A DNA stretch of 64,000 nucleotides. Source: Micromonospora sp. FIMYZ51 (GTDB lineage: Bacteria; Actinomycetota; Actinomycetes; Mycobacteriales; Micromonosporaceae). The stretch covers positions 992,001 to 1,056,000 of the forward strand of contig NZ_CP134706.1 of NCBI RefSeq assembly GCF_038246755.1, read 5' to 3'. The position numbers and the translations under genes are program-made. The notes under the pieces are model-generated. The model was not told where the DNA came from. It did not search any database and worked only from the letters and a program-made list of their open reading frames with translations. Below, piece after piece: positions 29,267 to 38,345 of this stretch. Position 1 is the stretch's first letter; every line of letters starts with the position of its first letter.

Positions 29267-30355
29267 TCACAGCGCGAGGGCGGCGGCGGCGGTGGTGGCG
29301 GCGGGTGGGGGGAGGAGTTGAGAGGGGACGTCGCGGGCCGCGAGGGCGGTGCGCAGGCGCTGTACGTCGGTGCCGAACCGGACCAACTGGACCTGTCCGG
29401 CCGGGGTGGGCGGGGAACAGAGCACCAGCGCGGTGGCCTGCGCCGGCCAGCCGGGCACCGTGCTGACCAGTCCGGCGCGTACGCCGTCTTCGGTGATCGG
29501 GGTGAAGACTGTGCCGGGCGCCACCACGTCGGCGACCGAGGCGATCGCCTGGCGTACCGTCTCCGGGTCGGGTGGGGTGCTGCCCGGCTGGTCCGGCAGG
29601 GTGGCGGCGGCGGCGAGCCCGGCGACCGTCGCCTCGGCGGTGCCGAGCGAGAACAGGTCCATCGCGGCGTCCCGGACGAGGACCTTCGCTCCTTCGCCGT
29701 CCCCGGCCAGCGGCGCGGTCAGGTAGCCCCGGATCACCGCCACCGGCATCTGGTCGCACTTGCCTTTGATCAGTTCGCCTGCGGCGGCCAATTCGTCGAT
29801 CACCGCCATCTGGGTCAGCACCAGCTCGTTGCCGTACGGGTCGACCTCGCCCCGATGGTCGCGGATGGCCGCCATGCCGGCGACGCCGAGGGCCACGTCG
29901 GTGAGTCCGTTGCGCCAGGGCCGGCCCATGGTGTCGCTGACGATCACCGCCACGTCCACGCCGTACCGCTGCCGCAGCCCGGCCCGCAGCGCCCGGGCCG
30001 AGGCGTCCGGGTCCACCGGGAGCAGCACCAGCCGGGTCTTGTCGACGTTGGAGGCGTCGATCCCGGCTGCGGCCATCACGAAGCCGTGCCGGGTCTGCAC
30101 GATCCGGGTCGCGCCCCGGGCCGCCACCACCCGGACGGTCTCCGCCGCCAGCACCTCGTCGCGGGCGGTCTGCCGCTCCGGTCCGTCGGCCGGGACGTCC
30201 ACCAGACGTCCCTCCGCCTTGGAGACGATTTTGCTGGTCACCACCAGCACGTCGCCGTCGCGTAGCCAGGGCGCGGCACCGCCGATCAGCGCTGCCAGGT
30301 CGTCGCCCTCGGTCACGTGGCCGATGCCGGGCACCGGCAGGATCTCCAGTCTCAC
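29267..30355 (-). CDS. fbiB: Coenzyme F420:L-glutamate ligase (CofE domain) with short C-terminal extension
   Basis: A 362-residue protein. Residues about 1-245 are a CofE-type gamma-glutamyl ligase that adds glutamates to F420-0 (DVLVVTSKIVSKAEGR, TRHGFVMAAAGIDASNV, VIVSDTMGRPWRNG). Mycobacterial FbiB is about 450 residues with a C-terminal FMN nitroreductase-like domain; here only about 110 residues follow, without a recognisable flavin-binding pattern. GTG 30353-30355 overlaps the fbiA stop as ATGTGA, so fbiA-fbiB are translationally coupled. Repeat R2 follows immediately after the stop. Confidence 0.87.
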   Translation of the reverse strand: MRLEILPVPGIGHVTEGDDLAALIGGAAPWLRDGDVLVVTSKIVSKAEGRLVDVPADGPERQTARDEVLAAETVRVVAARGATRIVQTRHGFVMAAAGIDASNVDKTRLVLLPVDPDASARALRAGLRQRYGVDVAVIVSDTMGRPWRNGLTDVALGVAGMAAIRDHRGEVDPYGNELVLTQMAVIDELAAAGELIKGKCDQMPVAVIRGYLTAPLAGDGEGAKVLVRDAAMDLFSLGTAEATVAGLAAAATLPDQPGSTPPDPETVRQAIASVADVVAPGTVFTPITEDGVRAGLVSTVPGWPAQATALVLCSPPTPAGQVQLVRFGTDVQRLRTALAARDVPSQLLPPPAATTAAAALAL

Positions 30356-31353
30356 ATCAGCTCCACTGCGGCGCGGACCATCGCCGCCGTCGCCGCCTCG
30401 TCGGTCATCCGCAGCGGTACCGCGCGCACGGTCACGTCCGGCACCAGGGTATCCGCGTCCTCCTCGGCGACCAGCCAGCCGTCGAGCAGGCCACCGGTGG
30501 CCCGGGCACCGTAGAGCCCACCGACACCGGCGGCGCTGCACTCGGCCCCGACCACCGCCAGGCACCGGTCGGCCATGCCGCGCACCGGCGCGCCGCCGAT
30601 GATCGGCGAGACCCCGACCACCGGAGCCGGCCCGTCGGTCACCGCCTCCCGCAGGCCCGGCACGGCCAGGATCGGCGCGATGCTGACCACCGGGTTGCTC
30701 GGCGCGATCAGCACCAGGTCGGCCGCGCCGATCGCCGCCGTGACGCCGGGTGCCGGCTTCGCCGTGTCCGCACCGACGAAGACGAACTGGTGGGTCGGCA
30801 GTTGGGCGCGGTGCCGCACCCACCACTCCTGGAAGTGGATCGCCCGCCGCGCGCCGTCGATGTCCGTGGTGTCGGCGTTGTTCGTGACTGCGGGGCCGGC
30901 AGGCTCACTTGCCATGCTCACGATCGCGTGCGTCTCCAGGCGGTCGTCGGTCGCCGGCAGCAGGCGTACGCCGGGCTGCCAGCGCGTCGCCAGCGCCTCG
31001 GTGACCTGGTGCAGTGGATAGCCCGCGTCAAGCATCGTGGTGCGGACCAGGTGGGTGGCGAGGTCCCGGTCGCCCAGCCCGAACCAGCTCGGCTCGGCAC
31101 CGTACGCGGCCAGTTCGGCCTTGACGGTCCAGCTCTCGTCGACCCGTCCCCAGCCCCGCTCCGGGTCGGCGCCGCCGCCCAGGGTGTACATGACGCTGTC
31201 CAGGTCGGGGCAGACCCGGAGCCCGTGCAGGCGCAGGTCGTCACCGACGTTGACCACCGCGGTCACCTCGGCGTCCCGTTCCCGGGCGTACGCCCGGACG
31301 CCAAGCAGGAACCGGGCACCGCCGATGCCCCCGGTCAGAACCACGATCCGCAT
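30352..31353 (-). CDS. fbiA: 2-phospho-L-lactate/PEP transferase for F420 (CofD)
   Basis: A 333-residue CofD-family transferase that joins FO with the lactyl/enolpyruvyl-2-diphosphoguanosine to give (dehydro)F420-0. Motifs: VLTGGIGGARFLLGV at the N-terminus, VNVGDDLRLHGLRVCPDLDSVMY, and APSNPVVSIAPIL near 215. It starts at ATG 31353, with TAGGCG 11 nt upstream, and overlaps fbiB. It is divergent from the 31452 membrane-protein gene. Confidence 0.93.
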   Translation of the reverse strand: MRIVVLTGGIGGARFLLGVRAYARERDAEVTAVVNVGDDLRLHGLRVCPDLDSVMYTLGGGADPERGWGRVDESWTVKAELAAYGAEPSWFGLGDRDLATHLVRTTMLDAGYPLHQVTEALATRWQPGVRLLPATDDRLETHAIVSMASEPAGPAVTNNADTTDIDGARRAIHFQEWWVRHRAQLPTHQFVFVGADTAKPAPGVTAAIGAADLVLIAPSNPVVSIAPILAVPGLREAVTDGPAPVVGVSPIIGGAPVRGMADRCLAVVGAECSAAGVGGLYGARATGGLLDGWLVAEEDADTLVPDVTVRAVPLRMTDEAATAAMVRAAVELM

Positions 31354-31451
31354 CCGCCCATCCTCGCCTACGTGAGGCCTTCGTCGGCGCGTCGCGCGGG
31401 GAGACTAGGCTCACGTCGGCACCTGTCCGCTTTCGCCCTCAGGGAGAGTTC

Positions 31452-32618
31452 GTGACCAGCCCCGCCGAGCCCTCGCCCACCGATCCGACCCCGGCCAGCC
31501 AGGCGACCCGGCCGTTGCGGGAACTGACCGCCTTCGTGCTGCTGGGCGCGAACGCGATCTTCCTCTTCGTCGGGCTGATCCGGCTGCTCACCCCGCAGGG
31601 CACCTACAGCACGGTGACCGGGCGGGCCGGCGGCGCGTCCGCCGTCTTCATCGGGTTGGAGGCGATCGTCCTGCCGGTGCTGGCCGTGCTGCTCGCCACC
31701 CACCTGGCTCCGGTCGTGCCGAGGGCAAAACTGATCACTCAGGTGGCGCTCGGCCAGTACGCGTTCAGTGCGGTGCTCGGCGGGCTGACCCTGCTGGTCT
31801 GGTTGGTCGGTCGGCTGGCCGAGGGGCAGCTGTTCGAGGCCCTGACGGGCACGCTCACCCGGGCTGCCTGGCTGGCGTTGTTCGCGGTCGCCGCCTACCT
31901 GGTCTGGAGCGTGTGGCAGCGGCTCTACCACGTGCCTCGGCCCAAGCCGGAGCCCGGACTGTACGGCACCCCGCAGCAGCCGGGCTGGCCCTACCCGGGT
32001 GCACCGGCCCAGCCCGGCGGTTCCGGCCAGGCCGGTGGCGGCTGGGCGGCGCCCGGTCAGTCGGGCGGGTGGCCGGGCAGCGACCAGCCCGGCGCCTGGT
32101 CCGGTCAACCCGGCGGGTATTCCGGTGGCGGTCAGCCTGACGCCTACTCCGGTGGCGCTCAGTCCGGTGGTTACTTCGGTGGCGGTCAGCCCGAGGCCCA
32201 CGCCGGTGGCGGCCAGTCTGAGGCCCACGCCGGTGGCGGCCAGTCCGGTGGCTACCCGGGTGGCGGTCAGCCGGGCTGGCCGGTGGCCGGTCAGCCGCCG
32301 TCGGCCGGCGAGCCGTCGTCGCCGCACACCTGGCCGCCGCACGGTCAGCCGGCGGTGTCCCCGCAGTCGCCCGCACCCGCTGCGCCGGCACCGTCCGCAC
32401 CGGCACCTGCTGCGCCGGCACCCGCTGCGCCGGCACCGTCCGCGCCGGCCGCTGGGGCGCCGGCCGCGCCACCGTTCGGGCAGCCGGCTTCGGCCGACCC
32501 GACCCAGGTCATCGGCCGCCAGGATGCCGAACCGATCCAGCCGGTACCGCGCCCCGACGCCGACGCCGATCCGACCCAACGCGACGCCGATCCGACCCAG
32601 CGCATCGACCCGCGCTGA
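31452..32618 (+). CDS. Membrane protein with Gly/Gln/Pro repeat tail
   Basis: A 388-residue protein. Four membrane helices occupy residues about 25-155 (ELTAFVLLGANAIFLFVGLI; AIVLPVLAVLLATHLA; LGGLTLLVWLVGRL; AWLALFAVAAYLVWSV). The rest is a low-complexity cytoplasmic or surface tail rich in Gly, Gln, Pro and Ala, with near-perfect units such as AHAGGGQSE (DNA repeats about 32106-32270) and APAAPAP runs. Function unknown. GTG 31452 has a GGGAGAG site and TAGGCT at 31406-31411 as probable -10. The tail may vary in length between strains. Confidence 0.75.
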   Translation: MTSPAEPSPTDPTPASQATRPLRELTAFVLLGANAIFLFVGLIRLLTPQGTYSTVTGRAGGASAVFIGLEAIVLPVLAVLLATHLAPVVPRAKLITQVALGQYAFSAVLGGLTLLVWLVGRLAEGQLFEALTGTLTRAAWLALFAVAAYLVWSVWQRLYHVPRPKPEPGLYGTPQQPGWPYPGAPAQPGGSGQAGGGWAAPGQSGGWPGSDQPGAWSGQPGGYSGGGQPDAYSGGAQSGGYFGGGQPEAHAGGGQSEAHAGGGQSGGYPGGGQPGWPVAGQPPSAGEPSSPHTWPPHGQPAVSPQSPAPAAPAPSAPAPAAPAPAAPAPSAPAAGAPAAPPFGQPASADPTQVIGRQDAEPIQPVPRPDADADPTQRDADPTQRIDPR

Positions 32619-32645
32619 CCGCCCGGCACCCCGGATCGGGCGGTC
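32617..32645 (+). terminator. Terminator hairpin overlapping the membrane-protein stop
   Basis: GACCGCCCG (32617-32625) pairs perfectly with CGGGCGGTC (32637-32645). The stop codon lies at the left arm. It separates this gene from the fbiC promoter. Confidence 0.65.
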
Positions 32646-32692
32646 GGGCCCGGCCGACCGTGGGCCGGCACGGCAGCGCATAGGCTGGGCGA

Positions 32693-34345
32693 ATGGTTGA
32701 TCGGAGCGAGCCGACGCCGAACGAGGCGGGCGTACGGCGAGCGTTGCACCGGGCCGCCACCGGGCGGGCGATCGACGTCGCCGAGGCGTCGACGCTGCTC
32801 ACCGCCCGGGGTGCGGCGCTGGAACAGCTGTTTGACATCGCTGGCGCGATCCGCGACGCCGGCCTGCGTGACGCCGGTCGGCCGGGCGTGGTGACGTACT
32901 CCAAGAAGGTCTTCATCCCGCTGACCCGGCTCTGTCGGGACCGATGCCACTACTGCACGTTCGCCACCGTGCCGCACCGGTTGCCGGCGGCCTTCCTCGA
33001 CCGCGACGAGGTGCTCGCCATCGCCCGCGCCGGTGCGGCGCAGGGCTGCAAGGAAGCGCTGTTCACCCTCGGTGACCGGCCCGAGGAACGCTGGCCGGCG
33101 GCCCGGCGGTGGCTGGACGAGCGGGGCTACGAGTCCACCCTGGACTACCTGCGCGCCTGCGCGGTGGCGGTGCTGGAGGAGACCGGTCTGCTGCCGCACC
33201 TGAACCCGGGGGTGCTCTCCTGGTCGGAGCTGCACCGGCTCAAGCCGGTCGCGCCGAGCATGGGGATGATGCTGGAGACCACAGCGACCCGGCTCTGGTC
33301 CTCTCCGGGCGGCCCGCATTACGGCTCGCCGGACAAGGAACCGGCGGTGCGGTTGCGGGTGCTCGACGACGCCGGCCGGGTCGGTGTTCCGTTCACCACC
33401 GGCATCCTGATCGGCATCGGCGAGACCCACGCCGAACGGGTGGACGCGATCTTCGCGATCCGGCGGGCCATGCGGGAGTACGGCCACCTCCAGGAGGTGA
33501 TCGTGCAGAACTTCCGCGCCAAGCCGGACACCGCGATGCGCGGGATGCCCGACGCGGAGCTGCACGATCTCGCCGCCACCGTGGCTGTGGCCCGGGTGCT
33601 GCTCGGCCCGAAGGCCCGCATCCAGGCGCCACCGAACTTGATCGCCGGCGAGTACGACCTGCTGCTGCGGGCCGGCATCGATGACTGGGGCGGGGTCTCG
33701 CCGGTGACGCCGGACCACGTCAATCCGGAGCGCCCGTGGCCGCAGCTCGACGAGTTGGCGGCGCGTACCGCCGCCGCCGGGTTCACCCTGCGCGAGCGGC
33801 TGACCATCTACCCGGAGTACGTCCGGGCCGGCGAGCCCTGGCTGGACCCGCGCCTGCTGCCGCACGTCGGCGCGCTGGCCGAGCCGGCGACCGGGCTGGC
33901 GGTGGAGTCGGCCCGGCCGGTCGGTCGGCCGTGGCAGGAGCCCGACGAGACGTACGGCGGACGGACCGACCTGCACGCCACAATCGACACCACCGGGCGT
34001 ACCGAGGACCGGCGGGGCGATTTCGACCACGTCTACGGCGACTGGTCGGAGGTGGCGGCCAAGGTCGGCGTGCCACCGGCGCGGGCGGGCGCCGGTGACG
34101 ACCCGGCGACGGACGGCGCGCAGCGGGCCGGGGCGGGCCGGCGGGCCACCGACGGAGCGGGGACGCTGACCTGCGCGCCGGTCTGCGGCTGGCCGCCGAC
34201 GATCCGGCGGCGCTGCTCGAACCCCGGCACGCCGACGCCGCGCTGGCCCTCTTCGCTGCGGACGGTCCGGCGCTTGACGAACTGTGCCGCACGGCGGACG
34301 AGTTGCGCCGGGACGCCGTTGGCGACGACGTCACCTACGTGGTGA
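32693..34345 (+). CDS. fbiC: FO synthase, CofG half (7,8-didemethyl-8-hydroxy-5-deazariboflavin synthase), 3' end out of frame
   Basis: The open frame is 550 residues; about 470 belong to CofG, a radical-SAM enzyme of F420 chromophore synthesis. The cluster motif is CRDRCHYC, preceded by [14 protein letters not shown]. From about base 34100 the frame loses family similarity and runs on as Arg/Pro-rich sequence to a stop at 34345. The CofH half lies in the -1 frame just downstream; one added base would give a single gene of 2580 nt (859 residues), the size of FbiC. ATG 32693 has no Shine-Dalgarno but has TAGGCT 6 nt upstream. Confidence 0.85.
   Translation: MVDRSEPTPNEAGVRRALHRAATGRAIDVAEASTLLTARGAALEQLFDIAGAIRDAGLRDAGRPGVVTYSKKVFIPLTRLCRDRCHYCTFATVPHRLPAAFLDRDEVLAIARAGAAQGCKEALFTLGDRPEERWPAARRWLDERGYESTLDYLRACAVAVLEETGLLPHLNPGVLSWSELHRLKPVAPSMGMMLETTATRLWSSPGGPHYGSPDKEPAVRLRVLDDAGRVGVPFTTGILIGIGETHAERVDAIFAIRRAMREYGHLQEVIVQNFRAKPDTAMRGMPDAELHDLAATVAVARVLLGPKARIQAPPNLIAGEYDLLLRAGIDDWGGVSPVTPDHVNPERPWPQLDELAARTAAAGFTLRERLTIYPEYVRAGEPWLDPRLLPHVGALAEPATGLAVESARPVGRPWQEPDETYGGRTDLHATIDTTGRTEDRRGDFDHVYGDWSEVAAKVGVPPARAGAGDDPATDGAQRAGAGRRATDGAGTLTCAPVCGWPPTIRRRCSNPGTPTPRWPSSLRTVRRLTNCAARRTSCAGTPLATTSPTW
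34099..34165 (+). other. Apparent frameshift zone inside fbiC
   Basis: The CofG frame and the CofH frame differ by one base. The CofH frame has a stop at 34096-34098 and shows CofH-like sequence ([20 protein letters not shown]) from about 34160, so the shift lies between. The tract is GC-rich with G runs (34130-34165) where a base could be lost in sequencing or in nature. Confidence 0.7.
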
Positions 34346-35271
34346 ACCGCAATATCAACTTCAGCAACGTCTGCTACGTGGGGTGCCGGTTCTGTGCCTT
34401 CGCGCAGCGGGAACGTGACGCCGACGCGTACCGGCTGTCGGTGGAGCAGGTGGCCGACCGGGCCGAGGAGGCGTGGGCGGCCGGTGCCGGCGAGGTCTGC
34501 ATCCAGGGCGGCATCGACCCGAAGCTGCCGGTGACCATCTACGCCGACCTGGTCCGGGCGATCAAGGCGCGGGTGCCGCAGATGCACGTGCACGCCTTCT
34601 CGCCGATGGAGATCGTCACCGCGGCGGCCAAGGCCGGGGTGTCGGTGCGGGACTGGCTGACCGGACTGCGCGACGCGGGGCTGGACACCATCCCGGGCAC
34701 CGCGGCGGAGATCCTCGACGACGAGGTGCGGTGGGTGCTGACCAAGGGCAAGCTGCCGACCGCCGCCTGGGTCGAGACCGTCAGCACGGCCCACGAGCTG
34801 GGCATCCGGTCCAGCTCCACGATGATGTACGGCCACGTGGACCATCCGGGGCAGTGGCTGGCGCACTTCCGGGTGCTGGCCGGGGTGCAGGACCGCACCG
34901 GCGGGTTCACCGAGTTCGTGGCGTTGCCGTTCGTGCACACCAACGCCCCGATCTATCTCGCCGGCATCGCCCGGCCCGGCCCGACCTGGCGGGAGAACCG
35001 GGTGGTGCACGCGATGGCCCGGGTGCTGCTGCACGGTCGGATCGACAACATCCAGTGCTCCTGGGTCAAGCTTGGCGACGCGGGCACCGTCGAGATGCTC
35101 CGCAGCGGCTGCAACGATCTGGGCGGCACGCTGATGGAGGAGACGATCTCGCGGATGGCCGGTTCGGGCAACGGGTCGGCGCGTACCGAGGAGCAGCTTC
35201 GGTCGATCGCGGCGGCGGCGGGCCGGCCGGTGCGTAGGCGTACCACCGCGTACGGTCACATCTGCGCGTAG
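34303..35271 (+). CDS. fbiC: FO synthase, CofH half
   Basis: A 322-residue open frame for CofH, the second radical-SAM domain, which makes the tyrosine-derived radical product condensed with the flavin precursor. The cluster motif CYVGCRFC is seen near residue 25; [11 protein letters not shown] and [13 protein letters not shown] are typical. Family-like residues upstream of TTG 34303 (back to about 34160) are in frame but have no start codon, so independent initiation would give a shortened domain. Most simply this is the 3' half of one fbiC gene. Confidence 0.85.
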   Translation: MRRDAVGDDVTYVVNRNINFSNVCYVGCRFCAFAQRERDADAYRLSVEQVADRAEEAWAAGAGEVCIQGGIDPKLPVTIYADLVRAIKARVPQMHVHAFSPMEIVTAAAKAGVSVRDWLTGLRDAGLDTIPGTAAEILDDEVRWVLTKGKLPTAAWVETVSTAHELGIRSSSTMMYGHVDHPGQWLAHFRVLAGVQDRTGGFTEFVALPFVHTNAPIYLAGIARPGPTWRENRVVHAMARVLLHGRIDNIQCSWVKLGDAGTVEMLRSGCNDLGGTLMEETISRMAGSGNGSARTEEQLRSIAAAAGRPVRRRTTAYGHICA

Positions 35272-35429
35272 CGTCGAACCTTCGCCCGGCGGCAGCCGTA
35301 CCTGTCGATGCCGGCGGCGGTAGCGGCGAGGACCGCCGCCGGTGCCCCTCGCGGGGGCCGGCGCGGCAGGCGTCGCGACCCCCGTCCGCCATCGCGGGCG
35401 CGTGCGCGCCGCCGCTGGAAAGGTTGCCC

Positions 35430-35711
35430 ATGAGAACTGAGTCCCGTAAGCGGCGCTGGCCGAAGCTGACCCGCCGACAGACGTTGACGGCTGCGGCCAG
35501 CGCCACCCTCGGTGCCGCCGCTCTCGCGGTGCCGGGTCTCTCGGCGGCCGGCGACGGCGACAAGGGCGCGGCCGGTCCGGACGAGACGATCATCGTGCAT
35601 CTGCGCGACGCCCGAAACGGCACGATGGACGTGTTCGTCGGCGAGTCCCGCCTCGAGGTGCGGGACAAGGGCCTGGCGGACCGGCTGCGCAAGGCCGCCG
35701 CGCGGCGCTGA
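35430..35711 (+). CDS. Small Tat-exported protein, unknown
   Basis: A 93-residue protein with a basic N-region and a twin-arginine-like motif TRRQTLT followed by a hydrophobic stretch (LTAAASATLGAAALAVPGLSAA), then a short hydrophilic mature domain of about 55 residues (IIVHLRDARNGTMDVFVGESRLEVRDKGLADRLRKAA). GAAAGG lies upstream of ATG 35430. Family not recognised. It precedes the DUF4331 gene by 109 bp and is probably in the same transcription unit. Confidence 0.65.
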   Translation: MRTESRKRRWPKLTRRQTLTAAASATLGAAALAVPGLSAAGDGDKGAAGPDETIIVHLRDARNGTMDVFVGESRLEVRDKGLADRLRKAAARR

Positions 35712-35820
35712 TCCCGCTTCGGTCCGGCTCTTCTCGGCCGTCTTTCTTCGGCCCGGCGCGGGCTCTCGGCGCCCGGCCGGCCATCCGATTCACCATTCTG
35801 CCCAGTGAGGTGGGTTCGCC

Positions 35821-37215
35821 ATGTCTTCACACCGCGAGGCACCGGAGATCGCCAAGGATCCGGTCGCCGATTCGTCGGACCTGTACGCTTTCGTCACCCC
35901 GAACAAGCCGGACACGGTGACGCTGATCGCCAACTACGTGCCGTTGCAGCTTCCCTCCGGCGGCCCGAACTTTTTCGAGTTCGGCGACGACGTGCGATAC
36001 GAGATCCACATCGACAACAACGGGGACGGCGAACCGGAGGTCACCTACCGCTTCGAGTTCACCACCGAGATCACCAATCCGAACAGCTTTCTCTACAACA
36101 CCGGCCCGATCGAGTCGCTGGAGAGCGAGAACTGGAACCGGCGGCAGTTCTACAGCCTGACCCGGATCGCCGACGGCCGCAAGCAACTGCTGGCCCGCAA
36201 GCTGCCCTGCCCGCCGAGCAACGTCGGCCCGCTCTCCATCCCCCGGTACGAGGACCTGGTCCGCCAGGCGACCTTCGCGCTCTCCACCGGGGAGAAGGTC
36301 TTCGCCGGGCAGCGCGCGGATGGCTTCTACGTGGATCTCGGCGCGATCTTCGACCTCGGTACGCTGCGGCCGTTCCAGCAGTTGCACGTGGCCGGCAAGA
36401 AACTGTTCCGGGAGGCCGGCGAGCCGGTCAACGCCCTCGACCGGATGAACGTGCACAGCCTGGCCATCCAGGTGCCGCTGGACAAGTTGCGGCGGCGGGC
36501 CGACCGCTACCACTGGCAGGAGCCGGCCTCGGTGATCGGGGTATGGACCTCGGCGTCGCGCCGGCAGGTCAAGGTGCTCGGTGACCGGTCCGCAGGCGAC
36601 ACCGATGCCGGGCCCTTCACCCAGGTGTCCCGGTTGGGCAATCCGCTGTTCAATGAGGTGATCGTGCCGATGGCACAGAAGGACCTCTGGAACACCCTGC
36701 CGCCGTCGGAGGACAAGCGGTTCGCGAAGTTCGTCGAGCAGCCGGAACTGGCCGCCCTGCTGCCGGTGCTCTACCCGGGCGTCTTCGACAACCTCGCCAA
36801 GTTGAACAAGTCGAAGAAGGCTCGCGCCGACCTGGTCGCCATCCTGCTCACCGGCATCCCGGAAGGACTGATCAACGGCTTCAGCAACGCCACCGGCGAC
36901 GTCCAGGCCGACATGCTGCGGCTCAACACGGCCATCCCGCCGGCCCGCCGTCCGAACCGGCTGGGGGTGCTCGGTGGCGATCTGGCCGGCTGGCCGAACG
37001 GCCGTCGGGTCACCGACGACGTGGTGACCATCGCGCTGCGGGCGGTGGCCGGGTTGACCGTGCCGCTTGTCGACAAGAAGTTCACCCCGGACGATGCGGC
37101 GGCGGCGGTGACCCCGGGGCTGACCGAGGCGGACGTGACCGCGCCCTTCCTGCGGAACTTCCCGTTCCTCGGTACGCCGTACGACGGGTTCAACAATCCG
37201 CCGGTATCGGCCTGA
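35821..37215 (+). CDS. DUF4331 domain protein
   Basis: A 464-residue DUF4331 protein: it opens with the family signature SSHREAPEIAKDPVADSSDLYAF and has a HIDNNGDGEPEVTYRFEFTTEI repeat-like strand region. No signal peptide or membrane helix is seen, although DUF4331 proteins are often thought to be secreted. Function is unknown. It lies between the small Tat-type protein and a 114-residue protein 14 bp downstream, which suggests a three-gene operon. GTGAGGTG provides a moderate ribosome site. Confidence 0.85.
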   Translation: MSSHREAPEIAKDPVADSSDLYAFVTPNKPDTVTLIANYVPLQLPSGGPNFFEFGDDVRYEIHIDNNGDGEPEVTYRFEFTTEITNPNSFLYNTGPIESLESENWNRRQFYSLTRIADGRKQLLARKLPCPPSNVGPLSIPRYEDLVRQATFALSTGEKVFAGQRADGFYVDLGAIFDLGTLRPFQQLHVAGKKLFREAGEPVNALDRMNVHSLAIQVPLDKLRRRADRYHWQEPASVIGVWTSASRRQVKVLGDRSAGDTDAGPFTQVSRLGNPLFNEVIVPMAQKDLWNTLPPSEDKRFAKFVEQPELAALLPVLYPGVFDNLAKLNKSKKARADLVAILLTGIPEGLINGFSNATGDVQADMLRLNTAIPPARRPNRLGVLGGDLAGWPNGRRVTDDVVTIALRAVAGLTVPLVDKKFTPDDAAAAVTPGLTEADVTAPFLRNFPFLGTPYDGFNNPPVSA

Positions 37216-37229
37216 ACCAGGGAGGGAAC

Positions 37230-37574
37230 ATGAGCGGACACTCACACGTGTACGGGCCGACGGGTAGCGGGGCGGTGCTGCTCAACCTGGGCGGCGACAC
37301 CGGTGCCTTGATCATCCATACCGGACGACAACTGCTCGGCCGGGAGATCGAGGTGAGCCGGGCCGATCAGGAGGACCAGTCGCGTACGCATGCTGCGGTG
37401 CGGGAACGGCAGGTCCGGGACGGCACCTTCCACAGCGCGGTCTATCCGGATCTTCCCGCTGGCCGCTATACCGTCTGGTGGGACGATGACACGCCCGCCG
37501 GAACGGTCACCGTCGCGGGTGGATTCGTCGCTGAGTTCGTCTGGCCTACCAGCACATCTCCGACTTCCGACTGA
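37230..37574 (+). CDS. Conserved hypothetical protein, phospholipase-inhibitor-like beta fold not assigned
   Basis: A 114-residue soluble protein beginning MSGHSHVYGPTGSGAVLLNLGG, with VYPDLPAGRYTVWWDDDTPAGTVTVAGG near the C-terminus, which reads as a small beta-sandwich. I do not recognise a family. AGGGAGG stands just before ATG 37230, and it is the last gene of the DUF4331 unit, followed by a long hairpin. Confidence 0.65.
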   Translation: MSGHSHVYGPTGSGAVLLNLGGDTGALIIHTGRQLLGREIEVSRADQEDQSRTHAAVRERQVRDGTFHSAVYPDLPAGRYTVWWDDDTPAGTVTVAGGFVAEFVWPTSTSPTSD

Positions 37575-37590
37575 CCCGCGAGGCACTCTG

Positions 37591-37631
37591 ACGACCGCGT
37601 CCCGTCCACAATGTGGGCGGGACGCGGTCGT
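37591..37631 (+). terminator. 17-bp terminator hairpin after the DUF4331 unit
   Basis: ACGACCGCGTCCCGTCC (37591-37607) pairs with GGGCGGGACGCGGTCGT (37615-37631), all but one G-U/T position, around ACAATGT, then TGTTC. It is one of the clearest intrinsic-type terminators in the window. Confidence 0.8.
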
Positions 37632-37678
37632 TGTTCACCCGCTCGACGGGCAGGACGGGCGGAGGCGCGTTAACCTTG

Positions 37679-37706
37679 CCCCTCAAGATCAACGAATCTT
37701 GAGGGG
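37679..37706. promoter_or_regulatory. 11-bp perfect hairpin/palindrome between terminator and whiB promoter
   Basis: CCCCTCAAGAT (37679-37689) pairs with ATCTTGAGGGG (37696-37706), loop CAACGA. It is about 200 bp upstream of the whiB -35, so it may be a second terminator or a regulator site. The 471-bp gap 37575-38045 holds this, the preceding terminator and the whiB promoter, but no gene. Confidence 0.5.
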
Positions 37707-37901
37707 TGGCCTTCCCGGGGTTCCTGCCGGGCTCGATCGTCCGGCCGGGGCGTGGTGCGCCACGGGAGAAAACTCCGGCAACTCGCCGGGGAGGGCGTTA
37801 CTCGGCCGGGGTCTGAATCGATAGGGCAAGGCGAGGACGGGGGTGGTCCGGACTGCCGTCCGGGCGCGTGTCGGGAGGGCGACTCCAATATCAAGTTTGG
37901 C

Positions 37902-37931
37902 TTGACGGCGCACGCATTACACGCGTGTAAT
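37902..37931 (+). promoter_or_regulatory. whiB promoter with a 16-bp palindromic operator over the -10
   Basis: TTGACG (37902-37907) and TGTAAT (37926-37931) are separated by 18 bp. The perfect palindrome ATTACACGCGTGTAAT (37916-37931) covers the -10. It has TTAC-N6-GTAA arms; BldD sites are TNAC-N5-GTNA from memory, so this is BldD-like but one base longer. The predicted leader is about 108 nt. Confidence 0.6.
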
Positions 37932-38045
37932 TTGAATGGGGTTGTTCGCGCGGAACGCAGCAAAACGGGTCCGGACGGACAAACACGCCTTTCGCGTGGG
38001 GGGTTGCAGCGGCGATGACGCCGGTGCGCGACAAGGAGGCAATTG

Positions 38046-38303
38046 ATGGACGGCCAGCTCGAGGCGGCCGACCTGCTCGGGAACGCGCCGGAGTGGCAGG
38101 AGCGGGCGTTGTGCTCGCAGACCGACCCGGAGGCGTTCTTCCCCGAGAAGGGCGGCTCTACCCGAGAAGCGAAGCGAATCTGTACGCGGTGTGAGGTCAA
38201 GGCGGAATGTCTCGAGTACGCTCTCGGCCACGATGAGCGGTTCGGCATCTGGGGTGGGCTCTCCGAGCGGGAACGGCGCAAGCTGAAGCGGCGGGCGGCC
38301 TGA
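38046..38303 (+). CDS. whiB: WhiB-family [4Fe-4S] regulator (WhiB/WhiB2/WhmD type)
   Basis: An 85-residue Wbl protein. The four cluster ligands are Cys23, Cys46, Cys49 and Cys55 (ALCSQTDPEAFFPEKGG; ICTRCEVKAEC), followed by the FGIWGG turn and a basic tail RERRKLKRRAA. The sequence matches the developmental WhiB/WhmD subgroup (septation) rather than WhiB1 or WhiD. ATG 38046 has AAGGAGG 6 nt upstream. Its promoter carries a palindromic operator. The same gene lies near fbiA in mycobacteria. Confidence 0.92.
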   Translation: MDGQLEAADLLGNAPEWQERALCSQTDPEAFFPEKGGSTREAKRICTRCEVKAECLEYALGHDERFGIWGGLSERERRKLKRRAA

Positions 38304-38345
38304 CTCGTCGGGCCGGGGCGGTTGGGGGACCGCCCTGCCCGGCCG

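Noticed and set aside
35256..35600. Gene on the minus strand between fbiC and the small Tat protein
   Set aside because: The frame has no family resemblance and overlaps the better-supported Tat-type gene and its ribosome site.
37916..37931. Classical BldD site
   Set aside because: The spacing between TTAC and GTAA is 6, not 5; I call it only BldD-like.
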